A stretch of DNA of 64,000 bases from Thalassospira sp. (GCF_030690045.1 NZ_JAUYHK010000021.1:248001-312000); one strand, 5' to 3'; shown: positions 45,316 to 54,972, numbered from the stretch's first letter. Numbers and translations are program-made. Notes: generated from the letters alone by a model not told the origin.

Positions 45316-45795
45316 GTGAAGCTGAGTACAAAAGGCCGCTATGCTGTTATGGCAATGGTCGATCTCGCTGACAGCAGCAAGGACCGGCCGGTCGCGCTTG
45401 CCGATATTGCGGACCGTCAGGAAATTTCGCTGTCCTATCTGGAACAGTTGTTTGGCAAATTGCGCAAGGGCGGTCTGGTCCGCTCGGTGCGCGGGCCGGG
45501 CGGCGGTTATATGCTGGCCCGGTTGGCCGCCGATACGCGGATTGCCGATGTGATCATGGCCGTGGATGAACCGATCCGCGCCACGCGGTGCAAATCCGGG
45601 TCGCCCAAGGGCTGCAAATCAAACAAGGGCCGCTGTCTGACCCATGAATTGTGGGAAGAACTGGGCAACCAGATTTACCTGTATCTGTCATCGGTCAGTC
45701 TGGCCGATGTTGTGGATCGCCGGGTGATGGCGGCAAGCGGCATGTTTGAAAAACGCCCGACCCGCATTCTGGAACCCCAGGTCGCCGCGCAATAG
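45316..45795 (+). CDS. iscR: Fe-S cluster-responsive regulator IscR (Rrf2 family)
   Basis: Winged-helix repressor of the isc operon that holds a [2Fe-2S] cluster and so reports cluster demand. The 159-residue protein has an N-terminal HTH (KLSTKGRYAVMAMVDLAD and ISLSYLEQLFGKLRKGGLV) and the cluster-binding loop RCKSGSPKGCKSNKGRCLTH, with three Cys and the His of the known ligand pattern. GTG start with AGGAGG 8 bases upstream, giving the canonical MKLSTKGRYAV N-terminus. First gene of the iron-sulfur block proper. Confidence 0.96.
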   Translation: MKLSTKGRYAVMAMVDLADSSKDRPVALADIADRQEISLSYLEQLFGKLRKGGLVRSVRGPGGGYMLARLAADTRIADVIMAVDEPIRATRCKSGSPKGCKSNKGRCLTHELWEELGNQIYLYLSSVSLADVVDRRVMAASGMFEKRPTRILEPQVAAQ

Positions 45796-45849
45796 GCAAT
45801 ATTCCGAATTTCAACCGGCCCGACATCACAGGCAAATGAACAGATAACG

Positions 45850-46980
45850 ATGCACAAGACGGTTTACCTTGATTACAACGCCAGCGCGCCGCTGAGCCTC
45901 CCGGCACGGGAAGCCATGCTGGCGGCGATGGATGTTGCCGGTAATCCGTCTTCGGTTCACGGGCAGGGTCGGGCGGCCCGCAAGATTGTCGATCAGGCGC
46001 GGCGCGGGATTGCCGATGCCATTGGCGGCGATCCCGAACGGGTGATTTTCACCAGCGGCGGGACCGAGGCCAACAATCTGGCCCTGAACGGGTTGGAAAA
46101 TGTCACCGTCCTGACCAGCGCCATCGAACATCCCGCGGTGATCGAGGCCCGGCCCGATGCGCGGCGCATTCCGGTGAATGCCGACGGGGTCCTTGACCTT
46201 GGCGCATTGGAAGACATGTTAAGGCAATGCGCCGATGCCGGTGAAAAGGTTCTGGTGTCGGTGATGCTGGCGAATAATGAAACCGGCGTGATTCAGCCGG
46301 TGGCACAAATGGCCCTGCTGGCCCGCGAATATGGGGCGAAAACCCATTGTGACGCGGTGCAGGCACTGGGCCGGGTGCCGGTGGATATGGGGCGGTTGCT
46401 GGTCGATATGATATCGGTTTCGGCCCATAAAATCGGCGGTCCCAAGGGTGTCGGGGCGCTGGCGATTGCGCCCGGTGTGATGCTGGTGCCGCAAATTCGC
46501 GGTGGCGGTCAGGAAAAATACCGGCGCGGTGGCACCGAAAATGTCATTGGCATTGCCGGGTTTGCCGCCGCTGTCGCACAGATTGACCATAATCTGGGCC
46601 TGATGCCCGGGGTTGCGGCCCGCCGCGACCGGATGGAAGACGAACTGGCAACACTGGCACCCGAACTGGTGATTGCGGGCAAGACTGCAGAACGTCTGGC
46701 CAATACCAGTTGCCTGATCCTGCCCGACCTGCCGGGCGAGACCCAGGTGATGACGATGGATCTGGACGGGATTGCGGTCAGTTCGGGGTCGGCCTGTTCA
46801 TCGGGCAAGGTCCGCGAAAGCCACGTTCTGAAAGAAATGGGTGTTCTGGCACCGGGTTCGGCCCTGCGGGTCAGTCTGGGCACAGAAACATCCGACGACG
46901 AGATTGATACATTTATCCGTGTTTGGAGCCGGATGCGGGGGAATGCAGTGCGCAAGAAAATCGCGCGGACTGCGGCCTGA
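45850..46980 (+). CDS. Cysteine desulfurase, NifS/IscS-like (first of two)
   Basis: PLP enzyme that takes sulfur from cysteine as a persulfide. The 376-residue protein shows TSGGTEANNLALNG, a His in TSAIEHPAVIEA, the PLP-Lys in ISVSAHKIGGPKGVGAL, and the persulfide Cys in VSSGSACSSGKVRESHVL. It is distinct from the IscS encoded next: only partly similar, shorter, with the loop ACSSG in place of ACTSA. Such iscR-nifS-iscS arrangements occur in alphaproteobacteria. Its exact role beside IscS (alternative sulfur acceptor or regulated supply) is not known. Confidence 0.92.
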   Translation: MHKTVYLDYNASAPLSLPAREAMLAAMDVAGNPSSVHGQGRAARKIVDQARRGIADAIGGDPERVIFTSGGTEANNLALNGLENVTVLTSAIEHPAVIEARPDARRIPVNADGVLDLGALEDMLRQCADAGEKVLVSVMLANNETGVIQPVAQMALLAREYGAKTHCDAVQALGRVPVDMGRLLVDMISVSAHKIGGPKGVGALAIAPGVMLVPQIRGGGQEKYRRGGTENVIGIAGFAAAVAQIDHNLGLMPGVAARRDRMEDELATLAPELVIAGKTAERLANTSCLILPDLPGETQVMTMDLDGIAVSSGSACSSGKVRESHVLKEMGVLAPGSALRVSLGTETSDDEIDTFIRVWSRMRGNAVRKKIARTAA

Positions 46981-47006
46981 CAAAGAGTGAGTGAGGAAGC
47001 CTAAAA

Positions 47007-48230
47007 ATGAACGAGCTTAAAGCAAAGCCGATCTATCTGGACTATCAGGCGACAACGCCGACCGATCCGCGTGTCGTCGATGCGATGCTGCCCTATTTCT
47101 ATGAAAAATTCGGCAACCCGCATTCGCGCAACCATTCCTATGGCTGGGAAGCAGAAGACGCGGTCGAAGTCGCCCGCGAACAGGTTGCCAAAATCATTGG
47201 TGCCTCGGCCAAGGAAGTGATCTTTACCTCGGGTGCGACGGAGTCAAACAACCTCGCCCTTAAAGGCATCATGAAGTTTTACGGCAAGAAAAAGCCGCAT
47301 CTGATCACCACGGTGACCGAACATAAATGCGTGCTCGACAGTGCCCGTCATCTTGAACAGGATGGCTACAAGGTCACCTATCTGCCGGTGCAGGCCAACG
47401 GCCTGATCGATCTGGAACAGTTGAAAGCCGCGATTACCGATGAAACCGCCCTGGTCTCGGTGATGGGGGTTCACAATGAAATCGGCGTGATCCAGCCCTT
47501 GAAGGAAATCGGCGAAATTTGCCGGGCGCGCGGCGTATTTTTCCATACCGATTGTGCGCAGGCGGTGGGCAAGATTCCGCTTGATGTAGACGATATGAAA
47601 ATCGATTTGATGTCGATTTCCGGGCACAAGCTGTATGGTCCCAAGGGCATTGGCGCATTGTATGTTCGCCGTCGTCCGCGGGTGCGTCTGGTCGCCCAGA
47701 TCACCGGTGGCGGTCAGGAACGTGGCATGCGTTCTGGCACCTTGCCGACCCCGCTGATCGTCGGTCTTGGCAAGGCGTGTGACATTGCGCTGAACGAAAT
47801 GGCGCAGGAAAATGCCCGCCTGATGGAATTGCGCAACCATGTTCTGAAACGGTTCCGCGACCGTCTGGAAAATATTTACCTCAATGGCGACGAAGAACAT
47901 CGCGTGGCCGGGAACCTCAATATTTCCTTTGCCTATGTCGAGGGTGAAAGCCTTCAGATGGGGATCAAGAATATTGCGGTGTCGTCGGGTTCGGCCTGCA
48001 CCTCGGCTTCGCTCGAACCGTCTTATGTTCTGCGGGCGCTGGGGGTTGACGAAGAACTGGCCCATACGTCGCTGCGTATTGGTTTTGGCCGCTTTACCAC
48101 CCGCGAGGAACTCGATCAGGCGGTCGATGCGATCAGCACCGAAGTCGAACGTCTGCGTGAAATGAGCCCGCTTTGGGAAATGGCCCAGGAAGGCATCGAT
48201 ATCAAATCGATCGAATGGGCCGAGCATTAA
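47007..48230 (+). CDS. iscS: Cysteine desulfurase IscS
   Basis: The main sulfur donor for Fe-S assembly and for tRNA thiolation, including MnmA encoded further on. The 407-residue enzyme begins with [16 protein letters not shown] and has [28 protein letters not shown], the PLP-Lys in [17 protein letters not shown], and the persulfide loop [20 protein letters not shown]. The C-terminal [18 protein letters not shown] is the IscS tail that docks on IscU. GAGG lies 8-10 bases before the ATG. Confidence 0.98.
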   Translation: MNELKAKPIYLDYQATTPTDPRVVDAMLPYFYEKFGNPHSRNHSYGWEAEDAVEVAREQVAKIIGASAKEVIFTSGATESNNLALKGIMKFYGKKKPHLITTVTEHKCVLDSARHLEQDGYKVTYLPVQANGLIDLEQLKAAITDETALVSVMGVHNEIGVIQPLKEIGEICRARGVFFHTDCAQAVGKIPLDVDDMKIDLMSISGHKLYGPKGIGALYVRRRPRVRLVAQITGGGQERGMRSGTLPTPLIVGLGKACDIALNEMAQENARLMELRNHVLKRFRDRLENIYLNGDEEHRVAGNLNISFAYVEGESLQMGIKNIAVSSGSACTSASLEPSYVLRALGVDEELAHTSLRIGFGRFTTREELDQAVDAISTEVERLREMSPLWEMAQEGIDIKSIEWAEH

Positions 48231-48284
48231 GCGTAAAACAAACTATATATAGAGAGATACAGGACTGTTTGGAGGGTCCCTAAA

Positions 48285-48689
48285 ATGGCTTATAGTGAAA
48301 AACTCGTCGACCATTATGAAAATCCCCGCAATGTCGGGTCGATGGACAAGAACGAATTGTCGGTTGGCACCGGTCTTGTCGGCGCACCGGCCTGTGGCGA
48401 TGTGATGAAATTGCAGATCAAGGTGACCGCAGACGGGATCATCGAAGATGCAAAATTCAAAACCTTTGGCTGCGGTTCGGCGATTGCTTCAAGCTCGCTG
48501 ATCACCGAATGGGTCAAGGGCAAGTCGCTGGACGAGGCGGGTATGATCAAAAATTCGCAAATCGCCGAAGAACTGGCCTTGCCGCCGGTAAAAATCCATT
48601 GCTCGATCCTGGCCGAAGATGCGATCAAGGCCGCGATCAGCGATTACAGGACCAAGAATGGCAAGGGTGCCGCCGAAGCCGCCGAATAA
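48285..48689 (+). CDS. iscU: Fe-S cluster scaffold protein IscU
   Basis: Scaffold on which nascent [2Fe-2S] clusters are built. In 134 residues it has all ligands: Cys in VGAPACGDVMKL, FGCGSAIASSS, HCSILAEDA (His-Cys), Asp in CGD, and the HscA recognition motif LPPVK. It begins MAYSEKLVDHYENPRNVGS as canonical IscU does. GGAGGG precedes the start at a spacing of 7. A few extra residues (GKGAAEAAE) form the tail. Confidence 0.98.
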   Translation: MAYSEKLVDHYENPRNVGSMDKNELSVGTGLVGAPACGDVMKLQIKVTADGIIEDAKFKTFGCGSAIASSSLITEWVKGKSLDEAGMIKNSQIAEELALPPVKIHCSILAEDAIKAAISDYRTKNGKGAAEAAE

Positions 48690-48718
48690 CGGCTTCGACC
48701 CGACGCAAGGAGACAAAG

Positions 48719-49060
48719 ATGGCATTACCGGCCCCGATTACCGTAACCCCCCATGCGCTGGAGCATATCAAGGCTTTGCTCGACAGCCGCGGCAAACCCT
48801 CGGCAGGGATTCGTCTGGGCGTGCGGAGCAAGGGCTGCTCGGGCCTGTCCTACACGCTTGAATACGCCGATGATGAATCCGGGTTCGACGAAATTGTCGA
48901 ACTTGAGGACGGTGTCAGGCTGATGATCGACCCCAAGGCGATCATGTTCGTGCTGGGCACGGAAATGGACTATACGGCCGAGAAGATGGAAGAAGGTTTC
49001 GTGTTTCGCAATCCCAATGAAAAAGGGCGTTGCGGCTGCGGGGAATCTTTCCACATCTAG
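48719..49060 (+). CDS. iscA: A-type Fe-S carrier IscA
   Basis: A-type carrier that receives clusters or iron and delivers [4Fe-4S] clusters to targets. The 113-residue protein has the three invariant Cys in GVRSKGCSGLSYTLEY and EKGRCGCGESFHI and the acidic DYTAEKMEEGFVFRNPN. The start was set at ATG 48719, preceded by AAGGAG at 7 bases; the open frame extends upstream only by overlapping iscU. Confidence 0.96.
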   Translation: MALPAPITVTPHALEHIKALLDSRGKPSAGIRLGVRSKGCSGLSYTLEYADDESGFDEIVELEDGVRLMIDPKAIMFVLGTEMDYTAEKMEEGFVFRNPNEKGRCGCGESFHI

Positions 49061-49171
49061 GATGCCATCCGGTTTCCATCGTGTTTTGGCCATGGCCCCG
49101 GTGATCATAAGGTCATCACCGGGGCCATCGGTTGAAATGCCTGCCCGTTGACGGTTTAAAGAGAGTTCGGC

Positions 49172-49801
49172 GTGAATACGACAGGCACATTTTCCGGTCC
49201 GTCCCACAAGGTTTGCTGGTCCTGCAAGGGGCCGGTCGATGCCGTTGCCCTGTTTTGCGACACCTGCAACGCCATCCAGCCCCCCGGTCAGGTCGATCAT
49301 TTTGCCCGGTTTGGCGTAACCCCCGGATTTGTCATCGATCTGGATGCCATCGAGGCCCGCTATATCGCCTTGCAGCAAGTGCTGCATCCTGATCGTTTCA
49401 CCACCAGAACCCCGCGCGAACAGGCCCTGTCGCAACAACAGGCCACCAGCCTGAATGACGCCTTTGAAACCCTGAAAAATCCGGTCACGCGCGCGGAATA
49501 TCTGTTGCGGATGGCCGGTCAGGCCCCCGAAGGCGGCGAGGGCCACACCGTCAATGATCCCGAATTGTTGATGGAGGCACTGGAAATGCGCGAAGCCCTG
49601 TCCGATGCCACCGACCGCAGCGCGATTGACGCCATGATCCGCGATGTGCGCGGGGCCGCCCGCGACTGCGAGGCCGATCTGGCGTCGGCCCTGAATGCCG
49701 GGGCGTATGAGCGGGCGAAAAAACTGGCAACCCGCCTGACCTATTTGCAAAAAATGACACAGGAAGCGCGGGCGAAAAAAACACGCCTTGCCGCCGCCTG
49801 A
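49172..49801 (+). CDS. hscB: Co-chaperone HscB with N-terminal tetracysteine domain
   Basis: J-domain partner of HscA that delivers IscU and stimulates ATP hydrolysis. The 209-residue protein has a J domain with the HPD motif in VLHPDRFTTRTPREQALS and a C-terminal three-helix IscU-binding bundle. Unlike E. coli HscB it carries about 40 extra N-terminal residues with a CWSC-x10-CDTC arrangement, a metal-binding tetracysteine element known from human HSCB. The GTG start includes this domain; there is no other start before the Cys pair. Confidence 0.95.
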   Translation: MNTTGTFSGPSHKVCWSCKGPVDAVALFCDTCNAIQPPGQVDHFARFGVTPGFVIDLDAIEARYIALQQVLHPDRFTTRTPREQALSQQQATSLNDAFETLKNPVTRAEYLLRMAGQAPEGGEGHTVNDPELLMEALEMREALSDATDRSAIDAMIRDVRGAARDCEADLASALNAGAYERAKKLATRLTYLQKMTQEARAKKTRLAAA

Positions 49802-49828
49802 TTCAGGAACAAAGAAACGGACCGACTT

Positions 49829-51739
49829 ATGGCTTTGCTGAAAATCCACGAACCCGGCCAGACGCCAATGCCCCATGCGGAAGACCGCAAACTGGCCGTT
49901 GGCATTGATCTGGGCACCACCAATTCGGTGGTGGCGGTTTCGCGCGATGACACCCCGGAAGTCCTGCGCGATATATCGGGCGGCGCGGCGATTGTCCCGT
50001 CGGTGGTGTATTATGGGGCCGATGGTGCGGTGATTGTCGGTGCCGATGCGTTCGCCCGGATCAATGACGACGCCAGCCGTGTGGTATCGTCGGTCAAACG
50101 CCTGATGGGGCGCGGGATCGAGGACGTCAAATCGATTGCCGGGACATTGCCCTATCACGTTGAAATCCCCGAAGATGCTTCTGCGAATGGCGATAACGGC
50201 CCGGTGATGGTGCGCCTGAATGTCGGCGACCGGGTACTGACCCCGGTGGAGGTCTCGGCCGATATTTTGCGCGCCCTCAAAATCCGCGCCGAATCTGCCC
50301 TGGAACAGGATATCGAAAAGGCGGTGATCACGGTTCCGGCCTATTTCGATGACGGGGCCCGCACCGCAACCAAGGATGCCGCAAAACTGGCGGGGATCGA
50401 GGTTCTGCGTCTGGTCAATGAACCCACGGCCGCTGCCCTTGCCTATGGCCTCGATAACGGGGCCGAAGGGCTTTATGCGGTTTATGATCTGGGCGGTGGC
50501 ACCTTTGATATTTCGCTGCTGCGGATGCAAAAGGGCGTGTTTCAGGTCAAGGCAACCGGCGGCGATGCCGCGCTGGGCGGCGATGATTTCGATCATGCGA
50601 TTGCCGAATATCTGCTGGCCGACCGCCGGGCGCAAAATCTGGCCGATGATGTCGATACATCGGCGGCCAAACGCCTGCTTAAAACCGCACGCGGCATCAA
50701 GGAATCCCTGACGGTGCGCGATGATATCGACATCACCCTTGATCTGAACGAGGTTATCAGCACCCATCACATCTCGCGGGCGCAGTTTGACGATATGATC
50801 CGCCCGCTGGTGGATCGGACCGTGGCGATTACCGAACGGGTGCTGGATGATGCCGACATCCTGCCCGATGAAATCAGGGGCGTTGTTCTGGTCGGCGGGT
50901 CAACACGGGTGCCGATGGTGCGTGCCGCCGTTGCCGCCCTGTTCGGGCAGGAACCGTTATCGAATATCGACCCGGACGAGGTGGTGGCCCTTGGTGCCGC
51001 CCTTCAGGCCGATGCCCTGACGGGGGGATCGGGCAATCTGTTGCTTGATGTTACCCCGTTGTCGCTGGGGCTGGAAACGATGGGCGGTATTGTCGAAAAG
51101 GTCATTGACCGCAATACCCCGATCCCGGTCGCCAAGGGGCAGGAATTTACCACCTATCAGGATGGCCAGTCGGCCATGATGATCCATGTCGTGCAGGGCG
51201 AACGCGAAATGGTCGATCAATGCCGGTCATTGGCCCGCTTTGTGCTGACCGGGATTCCGCCGATGGCCGCCGGGGCCGCCCGGATCAAGGTGACGTTTCA
51301 GGTCGATGCCGATGGTCTTCTGACCGTCTCGGCGCGGGAAGAAACCACCGGGGTCGAACAGGAAGTCGCGGTCAAGCCGACCTATGGCATCAATGAAGGC
51401 GAAATGGCCAATATGCTGCGCGACAGCATGGTCAATGCCCGTCAGGATATGGAATTGCGCCTGCTGACCGAGGCCCGCGTCGAGGCCCGCCGCAACATCC
51501 TTGCCGTAGAGGCAGCGATGAAGATGGATCAGGAACTCTTGACGTCCGATGACAGCAAGGCGATTAATACCGCGATTGACCGGTTGCAGGCCGCCATGGC
51601 CCTTGACGACCGCGATGTGATTAACGATCTGGCCGAGGCGCTTGACGGCGTATCGCGTCCCTTTGCCGAACGGCGGATGGACCGGGGGATTCGCACCGCC
51701 CTTGCCGGACATAATATTGACGATGTGGCCCGGCGCTAA
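49829..51739 (+). CDS. hscA: Fe-S assembly chaperone HscA
   Basis: Specialised Hsp70 that binds the LPPVK motif of IscU and drives cluster release. The 636-residue protein shows the ATPase signatures [63 protein letters not shown] and [17 protein letters not shown], then the substrate-binding domain starting near [20 protein letters not shown] and a helical lid. It starts 27 bases after hscB. Confidence 0.97.
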   Translation: MALLKIHEPGQTPMPHAEDRKLAVGIDLGTTNSVVAVSRDDTPEVLRDISGGAAIVPSVVYYGADGAVIVGADAFARINDDASRVVSSVKRLMGRGIEDVKSIAGTLPYHVEIPEDASANGDNGPVMVRLNVGDRVLTPVEVSADILRALKIRAESALEQDIEKAVITVPAYFDDGARTATKDAAKLAGIEVLRLVNEPTAAALAYGLDNGAEGLYAVYDLGGGTFDISLLRMQKGVFQVKATGGDAALGGDDFDHAIAEYLLADRRAQNLADDVDTSAAKRLLKTARGIKESLTVRDDIDITLDLNEVISTHHISRAQFDDMIRPLVDRTVAITERVLDDADILPDEIRGVVLVGGSTRVPMVRAAVAALFGQEPLSNIDPDEVVALGAALQADALTGGSGNLLLDVTPLSLGLETMGGIVEKVIDRNTPIPVAKGQEFTTYQDGQSAMMIHVVQGEREMVDQCRSLARFVLTGIPPMAAGAARIKVTFQVDADGLLTVSAREETTGVEQEVAVKPTYGINEGEMANMLRDSMVNARQDMELRLLTEARVEARRNILAVEAAMKMDQELLTSDDSKAINTAIDRLQAAMALDDRDVINDLAEALDGVSRPFAERRMDRGIRTALAGHNIDDVARR

Positions 51740-51841
51740 CCCGCGACGGCACCGGCCGCAAAAAGTTTTGATGTAATGTCTGTCCCGCACAGCATTGCGG
51801 ATTGGGATCGAACAACAGACTTATCGAGGAGCAAGGCACCA

Positions 51842-52177
51842 ATGCCTAAGATCGTATTTGTTGATACCGACGGCACGGAAAAGGAATTCGAGGTCGCAGA
51901 CGGCCTGTCCGTTCTCGAAGCCGCCCATAAAAATGGCATCGACCTTGAAGGGGCGTGCGAAGGGTCACTGGCCTGTTCGACCTGCCATGTTGTGGTTGAG
52001 GGCGACTGGTTCGACAAGCTGGAAGAACCCAGCGAAGACGAGGAAGACATGCTTGATCTTGCCTTTGGCCTGACCGAAACGTCACGGCTGGGTTGCCAGA
52101 TCATCATGTCCGACGATCTGGACGGCCTGCGCGTGCGCCTGCCCGCGGCAACCCGCAACATGATGGTCGATAAATAA
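51842..52177 (+). CDS. fdx: Isc-type [2Fe-2S] ferredoxin
   Basis: Adrenodoxin-type ferredoxin that supplies electrons for cluster assembly. The 111-residue protein has the cluster ligands in [17 protein letters not shown] and a fourth Cys in [15 protein letters not shown]. Acidic surface residues [11 protein letters not shown] mark the partner-binding helix. GAGGAGCAAGG lies just upstream of the ATG. Confidence 0.97.
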   Translation: MPKIVFVDTDGTEKEFEVADGLSVLEAAHKNGIDLEGACEGSLACSTCHVVVEGDWFDKLEEPSEDEEDMLDLAFGLTETSRLGCQIIMSDDLDGLRVRLPAATRNMMVDK

Positions 52178-52225
52178 TCCGGGCTGCTGACAGCACGAAC
52201 GGCAGAGACGGTAAAGGGGATCAAA

Positions 52226-52423
52226 ATGCGCTGGACCGATATCAACGACATCGCCATCGAACTTGAAGAAGCCCACCCGGACAAGGACAATGTCAATTTG
52301 CGGTTTACCGACCTGCATAAATGGATTTGCGCCTTGCCCGGTTTCGATGACGATCCGGAAAAATCCAACGAAAAAATCCTTGAAGCCATCCAGATGGCCT
52401 GGATTGACGAACGCGACGATTGA
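52226..52423 (+). CDS. iscX: IscX (YfhJ) small acidic Fe-S assembly protein
   Basis: A 65-residue acidic winged-helix protein that binds IscS and iron and modulates desulfurase activity. It begins MRWTDINDIAIELEEAHPD and has the conserved RFTDLHKWI and EAIQMAWIDERDD. It ends the isc operon, immediately before a terminator. Confidence 0.96.
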   Translation: MRWTDINDIAIELEEAHPDKDNVNLRFTDLHKWICALPGFDDDPEKSNEKILEAIQMAWIDERDD

Positions 52424-52449
52424 CCGCGCAAGACGTATTTCAGACATCA

Positions 52450-52483
52450 CCAGCCCGCCCTGATCTGCGGGCTGGTTTGTTTT
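52450..52483 (+). terminator. Terminator of isc operon
   Basis: CCAGCCCGC and GCGGGCTGG form a 9-bp stem with an 8-base loop, followed by TTTGTTTT. It ends about 25 bases before the tenA start codon, so tenA either depends on read-through or is transcribed from a promoter not seen. Confidence 0.88.
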
Positions 52484-52509
52484 GGGGCCACACCCAAAGG
52501 AATGGGGAC

Positions 52510-53208
52510 ATGACCGAAACCTTCACCGATATCATCCCGCCACACAGCCTGTTTGGCCGCCTGCGGGCCAAGGCCCCCGATGCCTGGCAGGCCTATGTCT
52601 GCCATGAATTTGTCCGCAAACTGGGCGATGGCACCTTGTCCGGGGCGGCGTTCAAACATTATCTGGTGCAGGATTATCTGTTTCTGATCCAGTTTGCGCG
52701 GGCCTATGCGCTGGCGGTCTACAAGGCCGATGATCTGACCGCAATGCGGCAGTTTTCCGGCATTGTGCATGCCATCCTCGATATGGAAATGAGCCTGCAT
52801 CTGGAATTTTGCGCCGGGTGGGGCCTGTCCGAGGCCGATATTGTCGCCATGCCCGAATCCCGTGCGACCGTGACCTATACCCGCTATGTGCTGGAAAAAG
52901 GCATGCAGGGCGATGTGGTGGACCTTCAGGTTGCCCTGATGCCCTGTATGGTGGGCTATGCCGAAATCGCAAACCGCCTGATCGCCGATCCTGCTACAAG
53001 GCTGGATGGCAACCCGTACCGCGCCTGGATCGAAATGTATGCTTCTGCCGAATTTCAGGATGTGGCAAAGGCCGAAATCAGCCTGCTGGACCATGCCGCC
53101 GCCCAACGCGGGGCCGAAGGCCGCATCGCCGGACTGACCGAAACCTTTGCCAAAGCCTCGCAGTTGGAGGCCGATTTCTGGCAGATGGGGCTTGATCTGG
53201 CAAAATAG
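52510..53208 (+). CDS. tenA: Thiaminase II / aminopyrimidine aminohydrolase
   Basis: Hydrolyses aminopyrimidine degradation products of thiamine (or thiamine itself) to HMP for salvage. The 232-residue all-helical protein has HYLVQDYLFLIQFARAYALAVYKA, the catalytic Cys in LMPCMVGYAEIANRL, and an N-terminal Phe/Arg-rich helix typical of TenA. The ATG has AAAGGAAT upstream at 8 bases. Together with thiSG at 8 kb it indicates both synthesis and salvage of thiamine. Confidence 0.94.
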   Translation: MTETFTDIIPPHSLFGRLRAKAPDAWQAYVCHEFVRKLGDGTLSGAAFKHYLVQDYLFLIQFARAYALAVYKADDLTAMRQFSGIVHAILDMEMSLHLEFCAGWGLSEADIVAMPESRATVTYTRYVLEKGMQGDVVDLQVALMPCMVGYAEIANRLIADPATRLDGNPYRAWIEMYASAEFQDVAKAEISLLDHAAAQRGAEGRIAGLTETFAKASQLEADFWQMGLDLAK

Positions 53209-53295
53209 GCGCAGATGCCTTATATGAGTGCGAACATGCTTTCTGGGCTGGTTAAAACCGCCCGGTTTGTTGATCTGTCCCCGCTTTGCTCCTCC

Positions 53296-53394
53296 CGTCA
53301 TTCCGGGCGAAGCAAAGCGCAGACCCGGAATCCATTTTGCCGCACGTCGCGGCATACCGGGTAAAGCTGGATTCCCGCCTTCGCGGGAATGACG
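53296..53394. repeat. Intergenic palindromic repeat element
   Basis: The outer arms CGTCATTCC (53296) and GGAATGACG (ending 53394) are complementary. Each half also contains its own hairpin: CATTCCGGG with CCCGGAATC, and GGATTCCCGC with GCGGGAATG. This architecture matches the widely dispersed GTCATTCCCGC-type intergenic repeats seen in many proteobacteria. It lies in the tenA-mnmA gap; no gene is present in 53209-53500. Confidence 0.85.
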
Positions 53395-53500
53395 CGGGGA
53401 CGAGGATCACAACCCGGACGCCGATCCCGGTCTCGGTCTGCCGCTATTTTACATCAACTTCTTGTCGCTGCGGCCTTGACCCGCAGATGGGTAGGAAAAC

Positions 53501-54694
53501 ATGAACTCTCTTGGCTTTGACAAAGCCCCGAATGAAACCCGCGTGGTGGTTGCCATGTCGGGCGGGGTCGATAGTTCCGCCGTGGCGGCCCTTCTGAAAT
53601 CCGAAGGCTACGACGTGGTCGGCATCACGCTCCAGCTTTATGACATGGGCGCGAATGCCCCGTCGCGGGCCAAATCCTGCTGTGCCGGGCGCGATATTTA
53701 TGATGCGCGCAAGGTGGCCGAGGATATCGACATTCCCTATTATGTCCTCGATTATGAAAGCCGCTTTCGCGAGGAAGTGATCGACGATTTCGCCGATACC
53801 TATTTGCGCGGCGAAACGCCGATCCCGTGTGTGAAATGCAATCAGACGGTCAAATTCCGCGATTTGCTCGATACCGCCCATGATCTGGGCGCCGATTGCA
53901 TGGCGACCGGCCATTATGTGCAGCGCAAACTGGGCGCCAATGGCGGATCGGAATTGCACCGGGCGGCCGATGCCAACCGCGATCAAAGCTATTTCTTGTT
54001 TACCACGACACAGGAACAGCTTGATTTCCTGCGCTTTCCCTTGGGCCATCTGACCAGCAAGGCCGAAACCCGCGCCCTTGCGGCCCGGTTCGGCCTCGAA
54101 GTCGCGGACAAGCCCGACAGTCAGGATATCTGCTTTGTCCCCGATGGAAAATATGCCCGTCTGGTCGAAAAACTGCGGCCCGAGGCAGGCGAACCGGGCC
54201 AGATTGTCGATCTGGCGGGCAATGTTCTGGGCGATCATCGCGGCCTGATCCATTACACGGTTGGCCAGCGGCGCGGTTTGAATATCGGCGGCACCGAAGA
54301 ACCGCTTTATGTCGTCAAACTGGTGCCCGAAACCCGCCATGTCGTGGTCGGGCCCAAGGCCGCCCTTGCCAAACAGACGGTCTGGATCAAGCAGGTGAAC
54401 TGGCTGGCCGGGGCGGACATTCCCGAAACCGGGATCGAGGTCGAGGTCAAATTGCGCTCCGCCATGCAACCCGCCGCCGCAACAATTTATCCGGCCGGGC
54501 CGGGCGCGGCACGGGTGGATTTGCACAGCCCGCAATTTGGCATCGCACCGGGGCAGGCGGGCGTGTTTTATCAGGGCGACCGCGTTCTGGGCGGCGGCTG
54601 GATCACCCGGCGCGAGGCGGATCACGCAGACCCGGCATCCGCAAGCCCGGCAACGTCGGCACGCCCTCCGGCAAACCTGCCCGGCGCGGCATAA
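53501..54694 (+). CDS. mnmA: tRNA-specific 2-thiouridylase
   Basis: Inserts sulfur at position 2 of U34 in tRNA-Lys, tRNA-Glu and tRNA-Gln using sulfur originating from IscS. The 397-residue enzyme shows the PP-loop [28 protein letters not shown], a catalytic Cys in [22 protein letters not shown] and the second Cys in [13 protein letters not shown]. The C-terminus has an Ala/Pro-rich extension ([19 protein letters not shown]). It lies close to the isc genes but separated from them by tenA and a repeat. Confidence 0.96.
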   Translation: MNSLGFDKAPNETRVVVAMSGGVDSSAVAALLKSEGYDVVGITLQLYDMGANAPSRAKSCCAGRDIYDARKVAEDIDIPYYVLDYESRFREEVIDDFADTYLRGETPIPCVKCNQTVKFRDLLDTAHDLGADCMATGHYVQRKLGANGGSELHRAADANRDQSYFLFTTTQEQLDFLRFPLGHLTSKAETRALAARFGLEVADKPDSQDICFVPDGKYARLVEKLRPEAGEPGQIVDLAGNVLGDHRGLIHYTVGQRRGLNIGGTEEPLYVVKLVPETRHVVVGPKAALAKQTVWIKQVNWLAGADIPETGIEVEVKLRSAMQPAAATIYPAGPGAARVDLHSPQFGIAPGQAGVFYQGDRVLGGGWITRREADHADPASASPATSARPPANLPGAA

Positions 54695-54853
54695 ACCGCG
54701 CCTTGCCCCGGATTGCCGGGGCCGGTTTCCGGGGCGGTGCCAGAACACATGCTTTTTTGCAGGGATCGGCAAAAAGGCGCTTGACGGGGCGGGTTCCCTG
54801 ACGTAAAAACCGCCCCGTTCCAACATCTTCGGAACCCGCAGAAAACATCCTGT

Positions 54854-54930
54854 GGCCGAGTAGCTCAGCTGGTTAGAGCAGCGGAATCATAATCCGCGTG
54901 TCGGGGGTTCGAGTCCCTCCTCGGCTACCA
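54854..54930 (+). tRNA. tRNA-Met (anticodon CAU, elongator type)
   Basis: A 77-base tRNA with encoded CCA. The acceptor stem pairs GGCCGAG with CTCGGCT (G-U at position 1). The D arm is GCTCAGCTGGTTAGAGC, the anticodon stem GCGGA/TCCGC with loop ATCATAA (anticodon CAT), and the T arm has GGTTCGAGTCC. The paired first base excludes initiator tRNA. A tRNA-Ile with lysidine-modified CAU is possible, but the stem-loop resembles alphaproteobacterial elongator tRNA-Met. Confidence 0.93.
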
Positions 54931-54938
54931 TTTAGAAA

Positions 54939-54972
54939 CCTCCTCAAGGCTTTGCCTGAGGGGGTTTTTTGT
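54939..54972 (+). terminator. Terminator of tRNA-Met
   Basis: CCTCAAGGC pairs with GCCTGAGG (one bulged A), then a T-run follows, directly after the CCA end. A second weaker hairpin, GGGCAG/CTGCCC with TTTTT, lies at 55029-55055. Confidence 0.85.

Noticed and set aside
48725..50770. 681-codon open frame on the - strand across iscA, hscB and hscA
   Set aside because: It runs antisense to well-supported genes with full motif content; the translation is rich in Gly, His, Ile and Arg with no recognisable domain. Long antisense frames are expected from the GC-rich third positions here.
53444..54826. 460-codon - strand frame across mnmA
   Set aside because: Antisense shadow of mnmA, which has every catalytic motif; no ribosome-binding site or similarity.
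54854..54930. Initiator tRNA-fMet
   Set aside because: Anticodon is CAU but the first acceptor pair is G-U, not the unpaired C-A that marks initiator tRNA, and the anticodon stem lacks the three consecutive G-C pairs.
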